Notes: a model not told the origin generated them from the sequence alone. A DNA stretch of 7,435 nucleotides from Cyclobacteriaceae bacterium (GCA_025363495.1 JANYDR010000567.1:1-7435); one strand, 5' to 3'. Positions 1 to 5,890 are shown, counted from the first letter of the stretch. Translations and numbers: made by a program.

Positions 1-16
1 TAAAGTTTTAAGCAGC

Positions 17-727
17 ATGCGTATTCTACTTATCGGCTATGGCAAGATGGGTAAAACCATTGAGGCCGCAGCACTTGGAAGAAATCATACCATCGCGGGA
101 AAAATTGATCCCGGAACTGGATTGACATTTGACTTCGCTAATAAAGCCGATGTTGCTATTGAGTTCACCATGCCCGAATCGGCTGTAGCAAATATTAAAC
201 TGTGTCTTGATCATAATATTCCGGTTTTATCTGGAACTACTGGTTGGCTAAACCACAAAAAAGAAGTTGATGACTACTGCCTGTCAAAGCAGGGTACTTT
301 TTTCTATTCATCAAACTACAGCATGGGTGTGAATATCTTTTTTAAGATTAATGAGCAACTGGCACGCATGATGAATTCCCAGGGACAATATGATGTAAGT
401 ATTGACGAAACGCATCACACGCAAAAGAAAGATGCACCAAGCGGTACAGGAATTACGCTGGCAGAAGGTGTGATTAAAAATCTGGACAGGAAAAAGTATT
501 GGGTAAAGACTGAAACTCATAACCCTGATGATCTCATGATTCATTCGTTTCGGGAAGATCCTGCCCCCGGAACCCACGTTGTAAAATATAAATCCTCCAT
601 CGATGACATCGAGATCAGGCACACCGCACACTCACGTGAGGGCTTTGCAAACGGAGCCGTTTTGGTTGCTGAGTGGCTGCCAAAGCAGAAAGGCGTACTG
701 GGCATGGATGACTTTCTGAAATTCTGA
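17..727 (+). CDS. dapB: 4-hydroxy-tetrahydrodipicolinate reductase (DapB)
   Basis: Cytoplasmic NAD(P)H-dependent reductase of the diaminopimelate/lysine pathway; it reduces 4-hydroxy-tetrahydrodipicolinate to tetrahydrodipicolinate. Visible: N-terminal Rossmann loop GYGKMG (residues 7-12), EFTMPE (49-54), SGTTGW (72-77) and SSNYSMG (98-104). The catalytic and substrate block is at 131-144: H133-H134 and K137 correspond to E. coli H159/H160/K163, and DAPSGT follows with T144. The C-terminal signature RHTAHSREGFANGAV starts at 201. At 236 aa it is shorter than the E. coli enzyme (about 273 aa) but all signatures are intact, as is common in Bacteroidota. The ATG at 17 places the nucleotide-binding strand directly at the N-terminus, as expected. 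The preceding TAA at 1-3 might end an upstream gene, but this cannot be checked. It is probably co-transcribed with lepB, 46 bp downstream. Confidence 0.97.
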   Translation: MRILLIGYGKMGKTIEAAALGRNHTIAGKIDPGTGLTFDFANKADVAIEFTMPESAVANIKLCLDHNIPVLSGTTGWLNHKKEVDDYCLSKQGTFFYSSNYSMGVNIFFKINEQLARMMNSQGQYDVSIDETHHTQKKDAPSGTGITLAEGVIKNLDRKKYWVKTETHNPDDLMIHSFREDPAPGTHVVKYKSSIDDIEIRHTAHSREGFANGAVLVAEWLPKQKGVLGMDDFLKF

Positions 728-773
728 GGATAATTTTTCCTTTATTTGCGGGACTTTTTAAGAACACGTTATT

Positions 774-1919
774 ATGAATTGGAAATTCTGGGAGAAGAAA
801 AAAGAAGAAAGCAAGAATAAATCTTTTGTTCGTGAGTGGGCCGACGCCATCACATTTGCCGTCGTCGCCGCGACATTGATCCGGTGGCTGATCATGGAAG
901 CTTACACGATCCCTACTCCTTCCATGGAGAATTCACTGCTGGTTGGTGATTTTCTTTTTGTAAGTAAATTCCATTACGGGACGCGCACGCCCAAGACGAT
1001 ACTACAAGTTCCACTAACTCATCAGAAAATCTGGTTTACCGAAATTCCTTCTTACCTCACCTGGATACAGTTGCCACAATACAGATTGCCTGGCATTACC
1101 CATGTGAAAAACGGAGATGTAGTTGTATTCAATGTACCGGGCCTGTCAGAAAATAATTACATGGTGCCGAGAGACCGATGGATCGAATATCCTGTTGACC
1201 TTAAAACCAATTACATCAAGCGTTGTGTTGCCATTCCAGGTGATAAATTAATGATCAAAGACAGGCAGGTGATGATCAACGATCAGCCGCTAGCCAATCC
1301 GTCAAAGCTTCAATACCAATATGATGTTGTCGCCAAAGATGAAATCAACCCCCGAAACCTGACAGCCCTGGAACTTGATGAGGATGATTACAGATACAAT
1401 GGAAGAACGCAAGACGGAAGAGCCGTCTACGATATGTTTCTGACAAATGACAAAGTCAAGGAATTGAAAGATTTACCGTATGTTGAATCAGTAGAATCTC
1501 CTCTTCACAACGAACCGGAATCGAATATTTTTCCTCAGTCTGCCAAATATGCACGCTGGAGCGGCGATAATTTCGGACCGATCATAATTCCTAAAAAAGG
1601 AATGACCATTGCGATCAATGATTCAACCCTTGCTTTCTATGGTAAAACAATAAAAGAGCTCGATCATAATAATGATGTTATGCTGACCGACAGCACACTG
1701 ACCATTGCCGGTAAAGCGATTACACAATATACCTTCAACCAGGATTACTATTTCATGATGGGAGACAACAGACACAATTCCCTGGACTCACGTTATTGGG
1801 GCTTCGTGCCGGAAGATCATATTGTGGGCAAGGCGTTCTTTATCTGGTTGTCAATTGATAAGTATGCGGACTTTGTGCACAGGATAAGGTGGAGCAGGTT
1901 TTTTAATTTGATCAGATAG
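774..1919 (+). CDS. lepB: Signal peptidase I (LepB), long Bacteroidota form
   Basis: Membrane-anchored serine protease (family S26) that removes signal peptides from exported proteins on the outer face of the inner membrane. A short lysine-rich cytoplasmic N-terminus is followed by a membrane segment at about residues 24-41. Box B follows, TIPTPSMENSL, with nucleophile S50. The general base is K149 in NYIKRCVAIPGD (box D). Box E, GDNRHNSLDSRYWG, starts at 330. At 381 aa it is longer than many family members because about 150 residues (roughly 170-320) separate boxes D and E; this insert is polar and carries no motif I recognise. Both catalytic residues are present, so it should be active. The ATG at 774 gives the expected N-terminus. 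It follows dapB by 46 bp with no clear terminator or consensus promoter between, so an operon is likely. Confidence 0.96.
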   Translation: MNWKFWEKKKEESKNKSFVREWADAITFAVVAATLIRWLIMEAYTIPTPSMENSLLVGDFLFVSKFHYGTRTPKTILQVPLTHQKIWFTEIPSYLTWIQLPQYRLPGITHVKNGDVVVFNVPGLSENNYMVPRDRWIEYPVDLKTNYIKRCVAIPGDKLMIKDRQVMINDQPLANPSKLQYQYDVVAKDEINPRNLTALELDEDDYRYNGRTQDGRAVYDMFLTNDKVKELKDLPYVESVESPLHNEPESNIFPQSAKYARWSGDNFGPIIIPKKGMTIAINDSTLAFYGKTIKELDHNNDVMLTDSTLTIAGKAITQYTFNQDYYFMMGDNRHNSLDSRYWGFVPEDHIVGKAFFIWLSIDKYADFVHRIRWSRFFNLIR

Positions 1920-1920
1920 A

Positions 1921-1949
1921 GAAATTTGAAAGTTGAAAATTGAAAGCTC
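1921..1949. repeat. AT-rich GAAAGTT-type short tandem repeat, left edge of island
   Basis: Directly after the lepB stop there are degenerate steps of the form TTTGAAAGTTGAAAATTGAAAG. The reverse complement of this stretch resembles 3268-3300 just before the ung stop, where AACTTT/AAACTTT steps recur. The two copies face each other in opposite orientation around the REP/RAYT island. Low-complexity tracts of this kind are frequent in Bacteroidota intergenic DNA; no role is claimed. Confidence 0.5.
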
Positions 1950-2028
1950 AACGCTGGTGAACGCCAATTTTAAGGAACCTGGAAGCCAAAAGTTTAAAGG
2001 ATTAGAGTGGAAGGCTGGGAGCAACCAT

Positions 2029-2222
2029 CGCCAGCGTGACCTGTCTCTAGAAACGTATTAAATGACGGAACACTAGCGCCGTAGCGCCAGCGGAGTGACC
2101 TGTTTTGTAAAAACATATCAGCGACCGGATACAAGCGCGAGCGGCGCGACCTGTTTGTAGAAACATATAAGCGACCGAACACAAGCGCCGTAGGTGCGGC
2201 CTGTTGGAATTGAAATCCGAGA
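2029..2222 (+). repeat. REP array, four head-to-tail units
   Basis: Four REP-type units follow one another: about 2029-2073, 2074-2132, 2133-2182 and 2183-2222. Each has a GC-rich hairpin segment followed by a conserved tail resembling GACCTGTTTGTAGAAAC, then an AT-rich spacer (for example ATATAAGCGACCGAACAC). The clearest hairpins are GCGC...GCGC in unit 3 and GCGCC-GTA-GGTGC in unit 4, which uses a G-T wobble. Units 1 and 2 are degenerate; unit 2 looks like a fusion of two hairpin heads. The last unit has the tail variant GGCCTGTTGGAATTG. No coding capacity is apparent. Confidence 0.85.
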
Positions 2223-2225
2223 ACT

Positions 2226-2249
2226 AACAGGTCGCTCCGATGGAGCTTT
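2226..2249 (-). repeat. REP unit, inverted orientation (GCTCC stem)
   Basis: On the minus strand this reads as a perfect 5-bp hairpin GCTCC-ATC-GGAGC (2234-2246) followed by the conserved tail GACCTGTT. The opposite orientation to the array at 2029-2222 creates a BIME-like head-to-head arrangement. The stem sequence differs from neighbouring units but stays fully paired. Confidence 0.8.
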
Positions 2250-2270
2250 GGGTAATCGGAGCTAATCGAC

Positions 2271-2304
2271 GTTTCTACAAACAGGACGCCTCTATCGAGG
2301 CTTT
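2271..2304 (-). repeat. REP unit, inverted orientation (GCCTC stem), copy 1
   Basis: On the minus strand a hairpin with stem GCCTC/GAGGC and a 4-nt loop (2288-2301) precedes the tail GTCCTGTTTGTAGAAAC. The 32 nt at 2273-2304 match 2444-2475 with a single difference. Positions 2305-2352 between this and the next unit hold no feature I can identify. Confidence 0.85.
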
Positions 2305-2352
2305 AATGGATATTCACATCAGAAATGTTAAGCATTTATGAACGGTGACAAC

Positions 2353-2443
2353 CAGCGCCAGCGGCGCGACCCGTTTGTAGAAACGTATTAAACAACGGAA
2401 CACTAGCGCCGTAGGTGCGGCCTGTTAGAATTGAAATCCGAGA
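2353..2443 (+). repeat. REP array, second cluster, two direct units
   Basis: The first unit has a perfect hairpin GCGCC-AGC-GGCGC at 2355-2367, then the tail GACCCGTTTGTAGAAACG. The second (2405-2443) has GCGCC-GTA-GGTGC and the tail variant GGCCTGTTAGAATTG. Positions 2378-2414 match 2048-2084 at 35 of 37, and 2405-2443 match 2184-2222 at 38 of 39, so this cluster is a collinear, shorter relative of the one at 2029-2304. Confidence 0.85.
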
Positions 2444-2475
2444 TTCTACAAACAGGGCGCCTCTATCGAGGCTTT
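2444..2475 (-). repeat. REP unit, inverted orientation (GCCTC stem), copy 2, at the transposase 3' end
   Basis: The hairpin GCCTC/GAGGC (2459-2472) with its TGTTTGTAGAA tail lies about 10 bp beyond the stop codon of the RAYT gene at 2486-2488. On the minus strand it follows the coding region, so it may also act as a 3' hairpin of the transposase transcript. It is a near-identical copy of 2273-2304. Confidence 0.85.
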
Positions 2476-2485
2476 GATAGATATA

Positions 2486-2947
2486 CTAATCAATCCATTC
2501 GAACAGATATCTCTCATCATATTCGATTCCGAATTCTTGTAACATTTCCAAATATTCTTCTTTAAACGTTTTTTTCTTATGATGCTCTTCTTGATTTAAA
2601 ATATACTTAATCACATTATCAATCTGACTTCGTGAATAGGAGAATGCACCGAAACCTTCTTGCCAATTAAATTGTCCTTTAATCCATTGGTTGGTATTAA
2701 TAAAATTCGACGAACCTGCTTTTACATCCCGGACAAGATCTGAAACAGCGATCGAAGGTTGTATACCAGCTAAAAAATGAAGATGATCAGGCATACAAAA
2801 TACAGATAACATTTTTTGCTTTCGTTTTTGGACGATACCCGTGATGTATTTATGAAGGTCTTCTCTGTGTGACTTATTAATTAGGTTTTGCCTTCCCTTA
2901 ACAGCGAAAACGACCTGGATATAAATTTGAGAATATGTATTTGGCAT
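2486..2947 (-). CDS. REP-associated tyrosine transposase (RAYT), IS200-like Y1 family
   Basis: A 153-aa single-domain Y1 transposase (Y1_Tnp/HUH superfamily) expected to cut and join single-stranded DNA at hairpins. The HUH metal-binding motif is H55-L56-H57 in MPDHLHFL. The catalytic tyrosine is most likely Y115 in VIKYILNQEEHHKK, with Q119 completing the YxxxQ pattern. The N-terminus MPNTYSQIYIQVVF is typical of the family, supporting the ATG at 2947. The length is normal, with no frameshift, and all catalytic residues are present. It looks AT-richer than its neighbours, consistent with a mobile origin. REP hairpins sit about 10 bp beyond its 3' end and about 100 bp upstream of its start. 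This layout fits RAYTs, which are usually single-copy and associated with dispersed REPs, better than a classical IS200. Copy number would separate the two. Confidence 0.9.
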   Translation of the reverse strand: MPNTYSQIYIQVVFAVKGRQNLINKSHREDLHKYITGIVQKRKQKMLSVFCMPDHLHFLAGIQPSIAVSDLVRDVKAGSSNFINTNQWIKGQFNWQEGFGAFSYSRSQIDNVIKYILNQEEHHKKKTFKEEYLEMLQEFGIEYDERYLFEWID

Positions 2948-3047
2948 GGTAAAATGTTTTTCAATAATAACTCATGCATTTATCTAATCATTGGATTATG
3001 TGTGTAGGAAAACATGACATTTTTTGTTCTTGCTGACAAAGACTTCA

Positions 3048-3106
3048 AACAGGCCGCCCCGTGGGCCTTTGACTTCGAGCCAAGTTGCGTTTTCTACAAA
3101 CAGATC
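3048..3106 (-). repeat. REP-like units upstream of the transposase
   Basis: On the minus strand two REP parts are visible. The tail ATCTGTTTGTAGAAAACG is at 3088-3105. A short hairpin GCCC-ACG-GGGC (3056-3066) is followed by GGCCTGTTTG at about 3047-3056. They share the tail seen at 2029-2475 but have different stem sequences. Together with the downstream arrays they enclose the RAYT gene between REPs. The rest of the 351-bp gap upstream of the RAYT holds AT-rich sequence at 2948-3047, which probably includes its promoter, and the inverted-repeat element at 3107-3215. Confidence 0.65.
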
Positions 3107-3215
3107 GGGGCTATCCAATAAGTAAAATAAATGCCCACACATTGGCGTATACGAAAACTTTCTCCGCCCTCTACCTGAATAAATTTAAAGGTGCTTGGAC
3201 TTATTGGACAGCCCC
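3107..3215. mobile_element. 109-bp MITE-like element with 17-bp imperfect terminal inverted repeats
   Basis: The left end GGGGCTATCCAATAAGT (3107-3123) is matched by the reverse complement of 3199-3215 at 16 of 17 positions. The 75-bp interior is AT-rich and has no convincing coding content. Size and ends resemble a non-autonomous DNA element. I see no clear target-site duplication, and the left end abuts a REP tail, so it could instead be an inserted or diverged part of the REP region. No transposase of a matching type is in the window. Confidence 0.5.
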
Positions 3216-3267
3216 CTTGAACGTAAATCTTAGTTCGAAAAAGAAATAGTTTCCCGCACGGTACACA

Positions 3268-3300
3268 AGCTTTCAACTTTCCACTTTAAACTTTAAACTT
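3268..3300. repeat. AT-rich AAACTTT-type short tandem repeat, right edge of island
   Basis: Repeated CTTTAAACTTT/CAACTTT steps run up to the ung stop codon at 3299-3301. They are the inverted counterpart of the tract at 1921-1949 beyond lepB. Confidence 0.5.
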
Positions 3301-3970
3301 ATTCCCAACTTATCTCCCCCAATCCCCTCCCCCTTAAATACTCGTTCGTTTTACTAAACGGCTTGCTTCCAAAAAAACCTCGGTCTGCTGAGAACGGTGA
3401 AGGATGTGGTGACATTAGTACATGGTGTTTTGCCCGATCTATTATTTCTCCCTTCTTTTGAGCATAAGCACCCCAAAGAATGAATACTACATTTTCCTTT
3501 TCATCAGAAATCTTTTTTATGACAGCATCGGTGAAAGTTTCCCATCCTTTGTTTTGATGTGAACCTGGCGTTGAAGCTCTGACAGTAAGTGTAGCATTCA
3601 ATAAGAGTACACCTTGCTTTGCCCATCGATCGAGATTACCAGATATTGGGATGGGTATTCTGAGATCATTCCTAATCTCTTTAAAGATGTTCAATAGCGA
3701 TGGAGGCATCTTCACCCCATCGTGTACTGAAAAACAAAGTCCGTTTGCCTGACCAGGACCATGATAAGGGTCCTGTCCGATAATCACGACTTTTACATCG
3801 TCGAAGTGGCAGGCATCGAAGGCATGGAAAATTTCATTGCCGGGAGGGTAAACTGTTGTGGATTTATATTCAGATTTTACAAAATCAATAAGCTGATGGA
3901 AATAAGGCTTTTCAAATTCTGCAGTCAGTCGTGTTTTCCATGATGGATCAATTTTTACGTCGTTGGCCAT
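3299..3970 (-). CDS. ung: Uracil-DNA glycosylase, family 1
   Basis: Removes uracil from DNA by hydrolysing the N-glycosidic bond, starting base excision repair. All family-1 signatures are present. The water-activating motif GQDPYHGPGQANGLCFSV starts at 65, with catalytic D67 and Y69. LLLNATLTVR carries the uracil-reading N125. SHQNKGWETFTDAVI follows. The C-terminal DNA-intercalation motif HPSPFSADRGFFG starts at catalytic H189. The length of 223 aa is normal. One residue is notable: the position equal to E. coli L191, which inserts into the minor groove, is F193 here; this may be usual in related bacteria. The gene diverges from apaG. A candidate -7 box TAAGTTTG lies just upstream of the ATG at 3970. 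Confidence 0.97.
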   Translation of the reverse strand: MANDVKIDPSWKTRLTAEFEKPYFHQLIDFVKSEYKSTTVYPPGNEIFHAFDACHFDDVKVVIIGQDPYHGPGQANGLCFSVHDGVKMPPSLLNIFKEIRNDLRIPIPISGNLDRWAKQGVLLLNATLTVRASTPGSHQNKGWETFTDAVIKKISDEKENVVFILWGAYAQKKGEIIDRAKHHVLMSPHPSPFSADRGFFGSKPFSKTNEYLRGRGLGEISWE

Positions 3971-3981
3971 ATTCTATTTGT

Positions 3982-3989
3982 CAAACTTA
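3982..3989 (-). promoter_or_regulatory. Candidate -7 box of the ung promoter
   Basis: On the minus strand TAAGTTTG matches the Bacteroidota -7 consensus TAnnTTTG and lies 11 bp before the ung ATG, implying a very short leader. No TTTG is present at the ideal upstream spacing, so support is partial. Confidence 0.35.
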
Positions 3990-4000
3990 AATCTGAATAA

Positions 4001-4441
4001 AATACATTTCCCACTGATTCCACGGATCGATGGCACAGAGATGCGAGTTAAATTCCATCAAACAAGAAATTATTTCTAAATTGATGAAAAAAAATGACCC
4101 TCCGGCGGCATTTTTGCCACTGATTGCACAGATATTCACAGATTAATATAATTGAGTGCATTATTGCTCGTGAGTAAAAACCACAGATGCAGCAAGCTGC
4201 TAAACGTCGCCAAAACTGTTGGCAAGCTTAGTCTAGCAAACTATGATTTTGAGCTTTCCAGATTGATTGCGGTTCATACAGCGGAGCTGTCAATCTGTGG
4301 ATTTTTATCATTCGTGAAAGTACATTAATTGTTTCCGTGAAACTCTGTGCAATCTGTGGCAAAGTTTACAGGCTATAGTTAACAATAATGTTCTACCACG
4401 CAGGGATATTGGAAACCTGTGAGATCCGTGGGAAATGCATT
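4001..4441. repeat. Nested imperfect inverted repeats (CCACTGATT/CACAGAT family) filling the ung-apaG gap
   Basis: Three pairs of arms are nested. The outer pair is 4001-4014 with 4428-4441, 13 of 14 matching (AATACATTTCCCAC). The middle pair is 4116-4142 with 4334-4360, about 23 of 27 (GCCACTGATTGCACAGAT core). The inner pair is 4171-4188 with 4293-4310, 15 of 18 (AAAACCACAGAT core). A further CCACTGATTCCACGGAT copy lies at 4011-4027. The centre, about 4189-4292, shows no gene. Repeats built from CCACAGATT and CACAGATT words are common between genes in Bacteroidota. The whole 531-bp gap is accounted for by this structure plus short promoter regions at both ends. Confidence 0.75.
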
Positions 4442-4487
4442 CAATTCACCCAATTGCAGAATCTAATAATAAAATGGAAAAAATTGA

Positions 4488-4495
4488 TATTTTTG
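4488..4495 (+). promoter_or_regulatory. Candidate -7 box of the apaG promoter
   Basis: TATTTTTG fits TAnnTTTG and ends 6 bp before the chosen apaG ATG, which would give a nearly leaderless transcript. No upstream TTTG is found at the usual spacing. In an AT-rich stretch this could be chance. Confidence 0.25.
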
Positions 4496-4501
4496 GAACG
4501 A

Positions 4502-4888
4502 ATGGTTACAGAAGTTACAAAAGGTATTAAAGTTACGGTAGAGACCGAGTATCAGCCCTCTTACTCGAGTCCGAGCCAGTATCATTATGTTTTTACCTAC
4601 CGTATCACAATTGAAAACGGAGGTGATTTTACCATTCAATTAATGCGGCGAAAATGGCATATCTATGACGCCGGATTCATGTCGCGCGAAGTGGAAGGCG
4701 AAGGCGTAGTTGGGCAGCAGCCAGTGCTGGAACCCGGCCAAACCCATCAATACGTCTCCGGATGCAATCTGAAATCAGGCATTGGAAAGATGGTGGGAAC
4801 CTATCTTATGGAACGTATTGTCGACGGAACTACCTTTTCGGTAAACATTCCGGAATTTAGTATGGTAGCTCCGATGCGATTGAACTAA
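4502..4888 (+). CDS. apaG: ApaG protein
   Basis: A small single-domain beta-sandwich (ApaG/DUF525) protein. In enterobacteria apaG is linked to cobalt/magnesium handling, but its biochemical role is not settled. The family signature GEGVVGQQPVLEPG is at residues 66-79, followed by YVSGCNL and SGIGKMVGTYLM, and the C-terminal FSVNIPEFSMVAP matches the conserved end. An in-frame ATG exists at 4388, but that extension runs through the intergenic repeat and reads as non-conserved sequence. Starting at 4502 gives 128 aa, the normal family length, so I place the start there. It is followed 19 bp later by a methyltransferase gene in the same direction, a likely two-gene operon. It diverges from ung across a repeat-filled 531-bp gap. 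Confidence 0.94.
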   Translation: MVTEVTKGIKVTVETEYQPSYSSPSQYHYVFTYRITIENGGDFTIQLMRRKWHIYDAGFMSREVEGEGVVGQQPVLEPGQTHQYVSGCNLKSGIGKMVGTYLMERIVDGTTFSVNIPEFSMVAPMRLN

Positions 4889-4893
4889 CTTTG
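4886..4893 (+). promoter_or_regulatory. Candidate -7 box overlapping the apaG stop codon
   Basis: TAACTTTG includes the apaG TAA and lies 14 bp before the methyltransferase GTG. It is identical to the -7 box at 5861-5868. No good TTTG is seen at the matching upstream spacing, so an internal promoter is possible but weakly supported. Confidence 0.3.
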
Positions 4894-4907
4894 GAAAAAC
4901 GCTTCCC

Positions 4908-5690
4908 GTGCCATCGTATCACCAGGTAAAATCATTTCTCAACCACTGGCTGCACGAAGTAGACGAACACTCTATCCATTCTCCTTTCTTCTACGACCTT
5001 TATACCAGGACTATTGCTCCAAAAAACAGGCCTGATATATTTCTTCTGCAAAAGCTAAGAACGAGCCTGCTCGATAACGATACTGTTTTATCGATCACCG
5101 ATCTCGGATCAGGCGGTAAAACAAAACCTGAAGTCACCAGAACTATTTCTGACGTAGCGCTTAACAGTCTTACGCCTCCCCAGGTTGCGTTATTCTATCT
5201 TGATCTGCTCTATTACTCGAAGGGAAAGAGAGTTGTCGAGTTGGGAACTTCGCTGGGTTTAACCAGTCTATATCTCGCACAGAAAAAAGATGTGATGGTT
5301 TATACGTTTGAAGGAAGCCACGCCATTGCCAATGCAGCTATCACTAATTTTGAATGGGCCGAACAAAAAAACATTGAGCTGATAGAAGGCAATATCGATA
5401 CCACCTTGCACCGTTTCCTGGAGCAGACCCAAAAAATTGACTTTGCCCTGATAGACGCCAATCATCTCTACGGTCCAACGATGCGATACTACAAGCTACT
5501 GACAAAGCGCCTTACAGAAAAAAGTGTAGTTGTAATTGATGATATTCATCGGTCATCAGAAATGGAAAAAGCTTGGCGGGAGATAAAGTCGGATGTGCTT
5601 GTGTATGGAAGTGTTGATCTGTACCGATGCGGGATTTTATTATTTGATCCGGTACTGAATAAGCAGCATTTTATTTGGTCGCTGAAATAA
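4908..5690 (+). CDS. Class I SAM-dependent methyltransferase, substrate unknown
   Basis: A 260-aa Rossmann-fold methyltransferase. The SAM-binding motif I is VVELGTSLGLTSLYLA (109-124), the acidic end of strand 2 is E135 (YTFEGS), D183 lies in FALIDANH, and VVVIDDIH (207-214) follows. This order resembles the MTase_24/O-methyltransferase-like group. The N-terminal part carries DEHSIHSPFFYDLYTR (from residue 19), a block I associate with a Bacteroidota subfamily; its target is not known to me. The start is GTG at 4908: an in-frame stop lies at 4881-4883 and there is no ATG between, while the next residues match the expected N-terminus. It lies 19 bp after apaG and is probably co-transcribed, perhaps with its own weak promoter. 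Confidence 0.87.
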   Translation: MPSYHQVKSFLNHWLHEVDEHSIHSPFFYDLYTRTIAPKNRPDIFLLQKLRTSLLDNDTVLSITDLGSGGKTKPEVTRTISDVALNSLTPPQVALFYLDLLYYSKGKRVVELGTSLGLTSLYLAQKKDVMVYTFEGSHAIANAAITNFEWAEQKNIELIEGNIDTTLHRFLEQTQKIDFALIDANHLYGPTMRYYKLLTKRLTEKSVVVIDDIHRSSEMEKAWREIKSDVLVYGSVDLYRCGILLFDPVLNKQHFIWSLK

Positions 5691-5702
5691 AAGTATTTGG
5701 TG

Positions 5703-5827
5703 ACTTCGTCACGAGTGCTTTTACCGCGGAGACGCAGAGGTGCGAAGGCGCAGAGTTAATCCAATAAATTCATCTGGCTGTTAGTCCGTGCTTTGCGCCT
5801 CCGCGGTAAAAGCATCTAAGACGAAGT
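5703..5827. repeat. Long inverted repeat (37-nt arms), CCGCGGAGACGCAGAG family
   Basis: Arms 5703-5739 and 5791-5827 pair at about 30 of 37 positions. The inner 23 nt match at 21 of 23 (core GCTTTTACCGCGGAG) and the outer 8 nt are perfect (ACTTCGTC). The loop is 51 bp. A smaller hairpin GTGAC-TTC-GTCAC sits at 5700-5712, ten bases past the methyltransferase stop. Words such as CCGCGGAGACGCAGAG are a frequent intergenic repeat in Bacteroidota. By position it could end the apaG-methyltransferase transcript, though it has no terminal T-run typical of an intrinsic terminator. Confidence 0.75.
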
Positions 5828-5837
5828 AGCATCAGTC

Positions 5838-5868
5838 TTTGCACGAACGTTACAATCGACTAACTTTG
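5838..5868 (+). promoter_or_regulatory. Bacteroidota-type promoter for the coiled-coil gene
   Basis: TTTG at 5838-5841 and TAACTTTG at 5861-5868 are separated by exactly 19 bp, matching the TTTG-N19-TAnnTTTG consensus of the primary sigma factor in Bacteroidota. Transcription would start near 5873-5876, leaving a leader of about 15-18 nt before the ATG at 5891. It is the best-formed promoter in the window and implies the coiled-coil gene is transcribed independently of the methyltransferase. Confidence 0.6.
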
Positions 5869-5890
5869 GCTCTTCAATCAACCATATAAA

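Noticed and set aside
311..631. 106-aa open frame antisense to dapB
   Set aside because: It is fully contained in the clearly conserved dapB gene and shows no domain or start signal.
1994..2182. 62-aa minus-strand open frame
   Set aside because: It lies across the REP array; the arginine- and serine-rich translation reflects the repeats.
2029..2475. CRISPR-like array
   Set aside because: Repeats are of unequal length, occur in both orientations, have related rather than unique spacers, and no cas gene is present; REP/BIME structure explains them.
3094..3276. 60-aa minus-strand open frame
   Set aside because: It runs through a REP tail and the 109-bp inverted-repeat element, with no recognisable motif; treated as chance.
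4388..4501. N-terminal extension of ApaG from an in-frame ATG at 4388
   Set aside because: The added 38 residues are translated from the intergenic inverted repeat and make the protein longer than the family; the ATG at 4502 gives the standard 128 aa.
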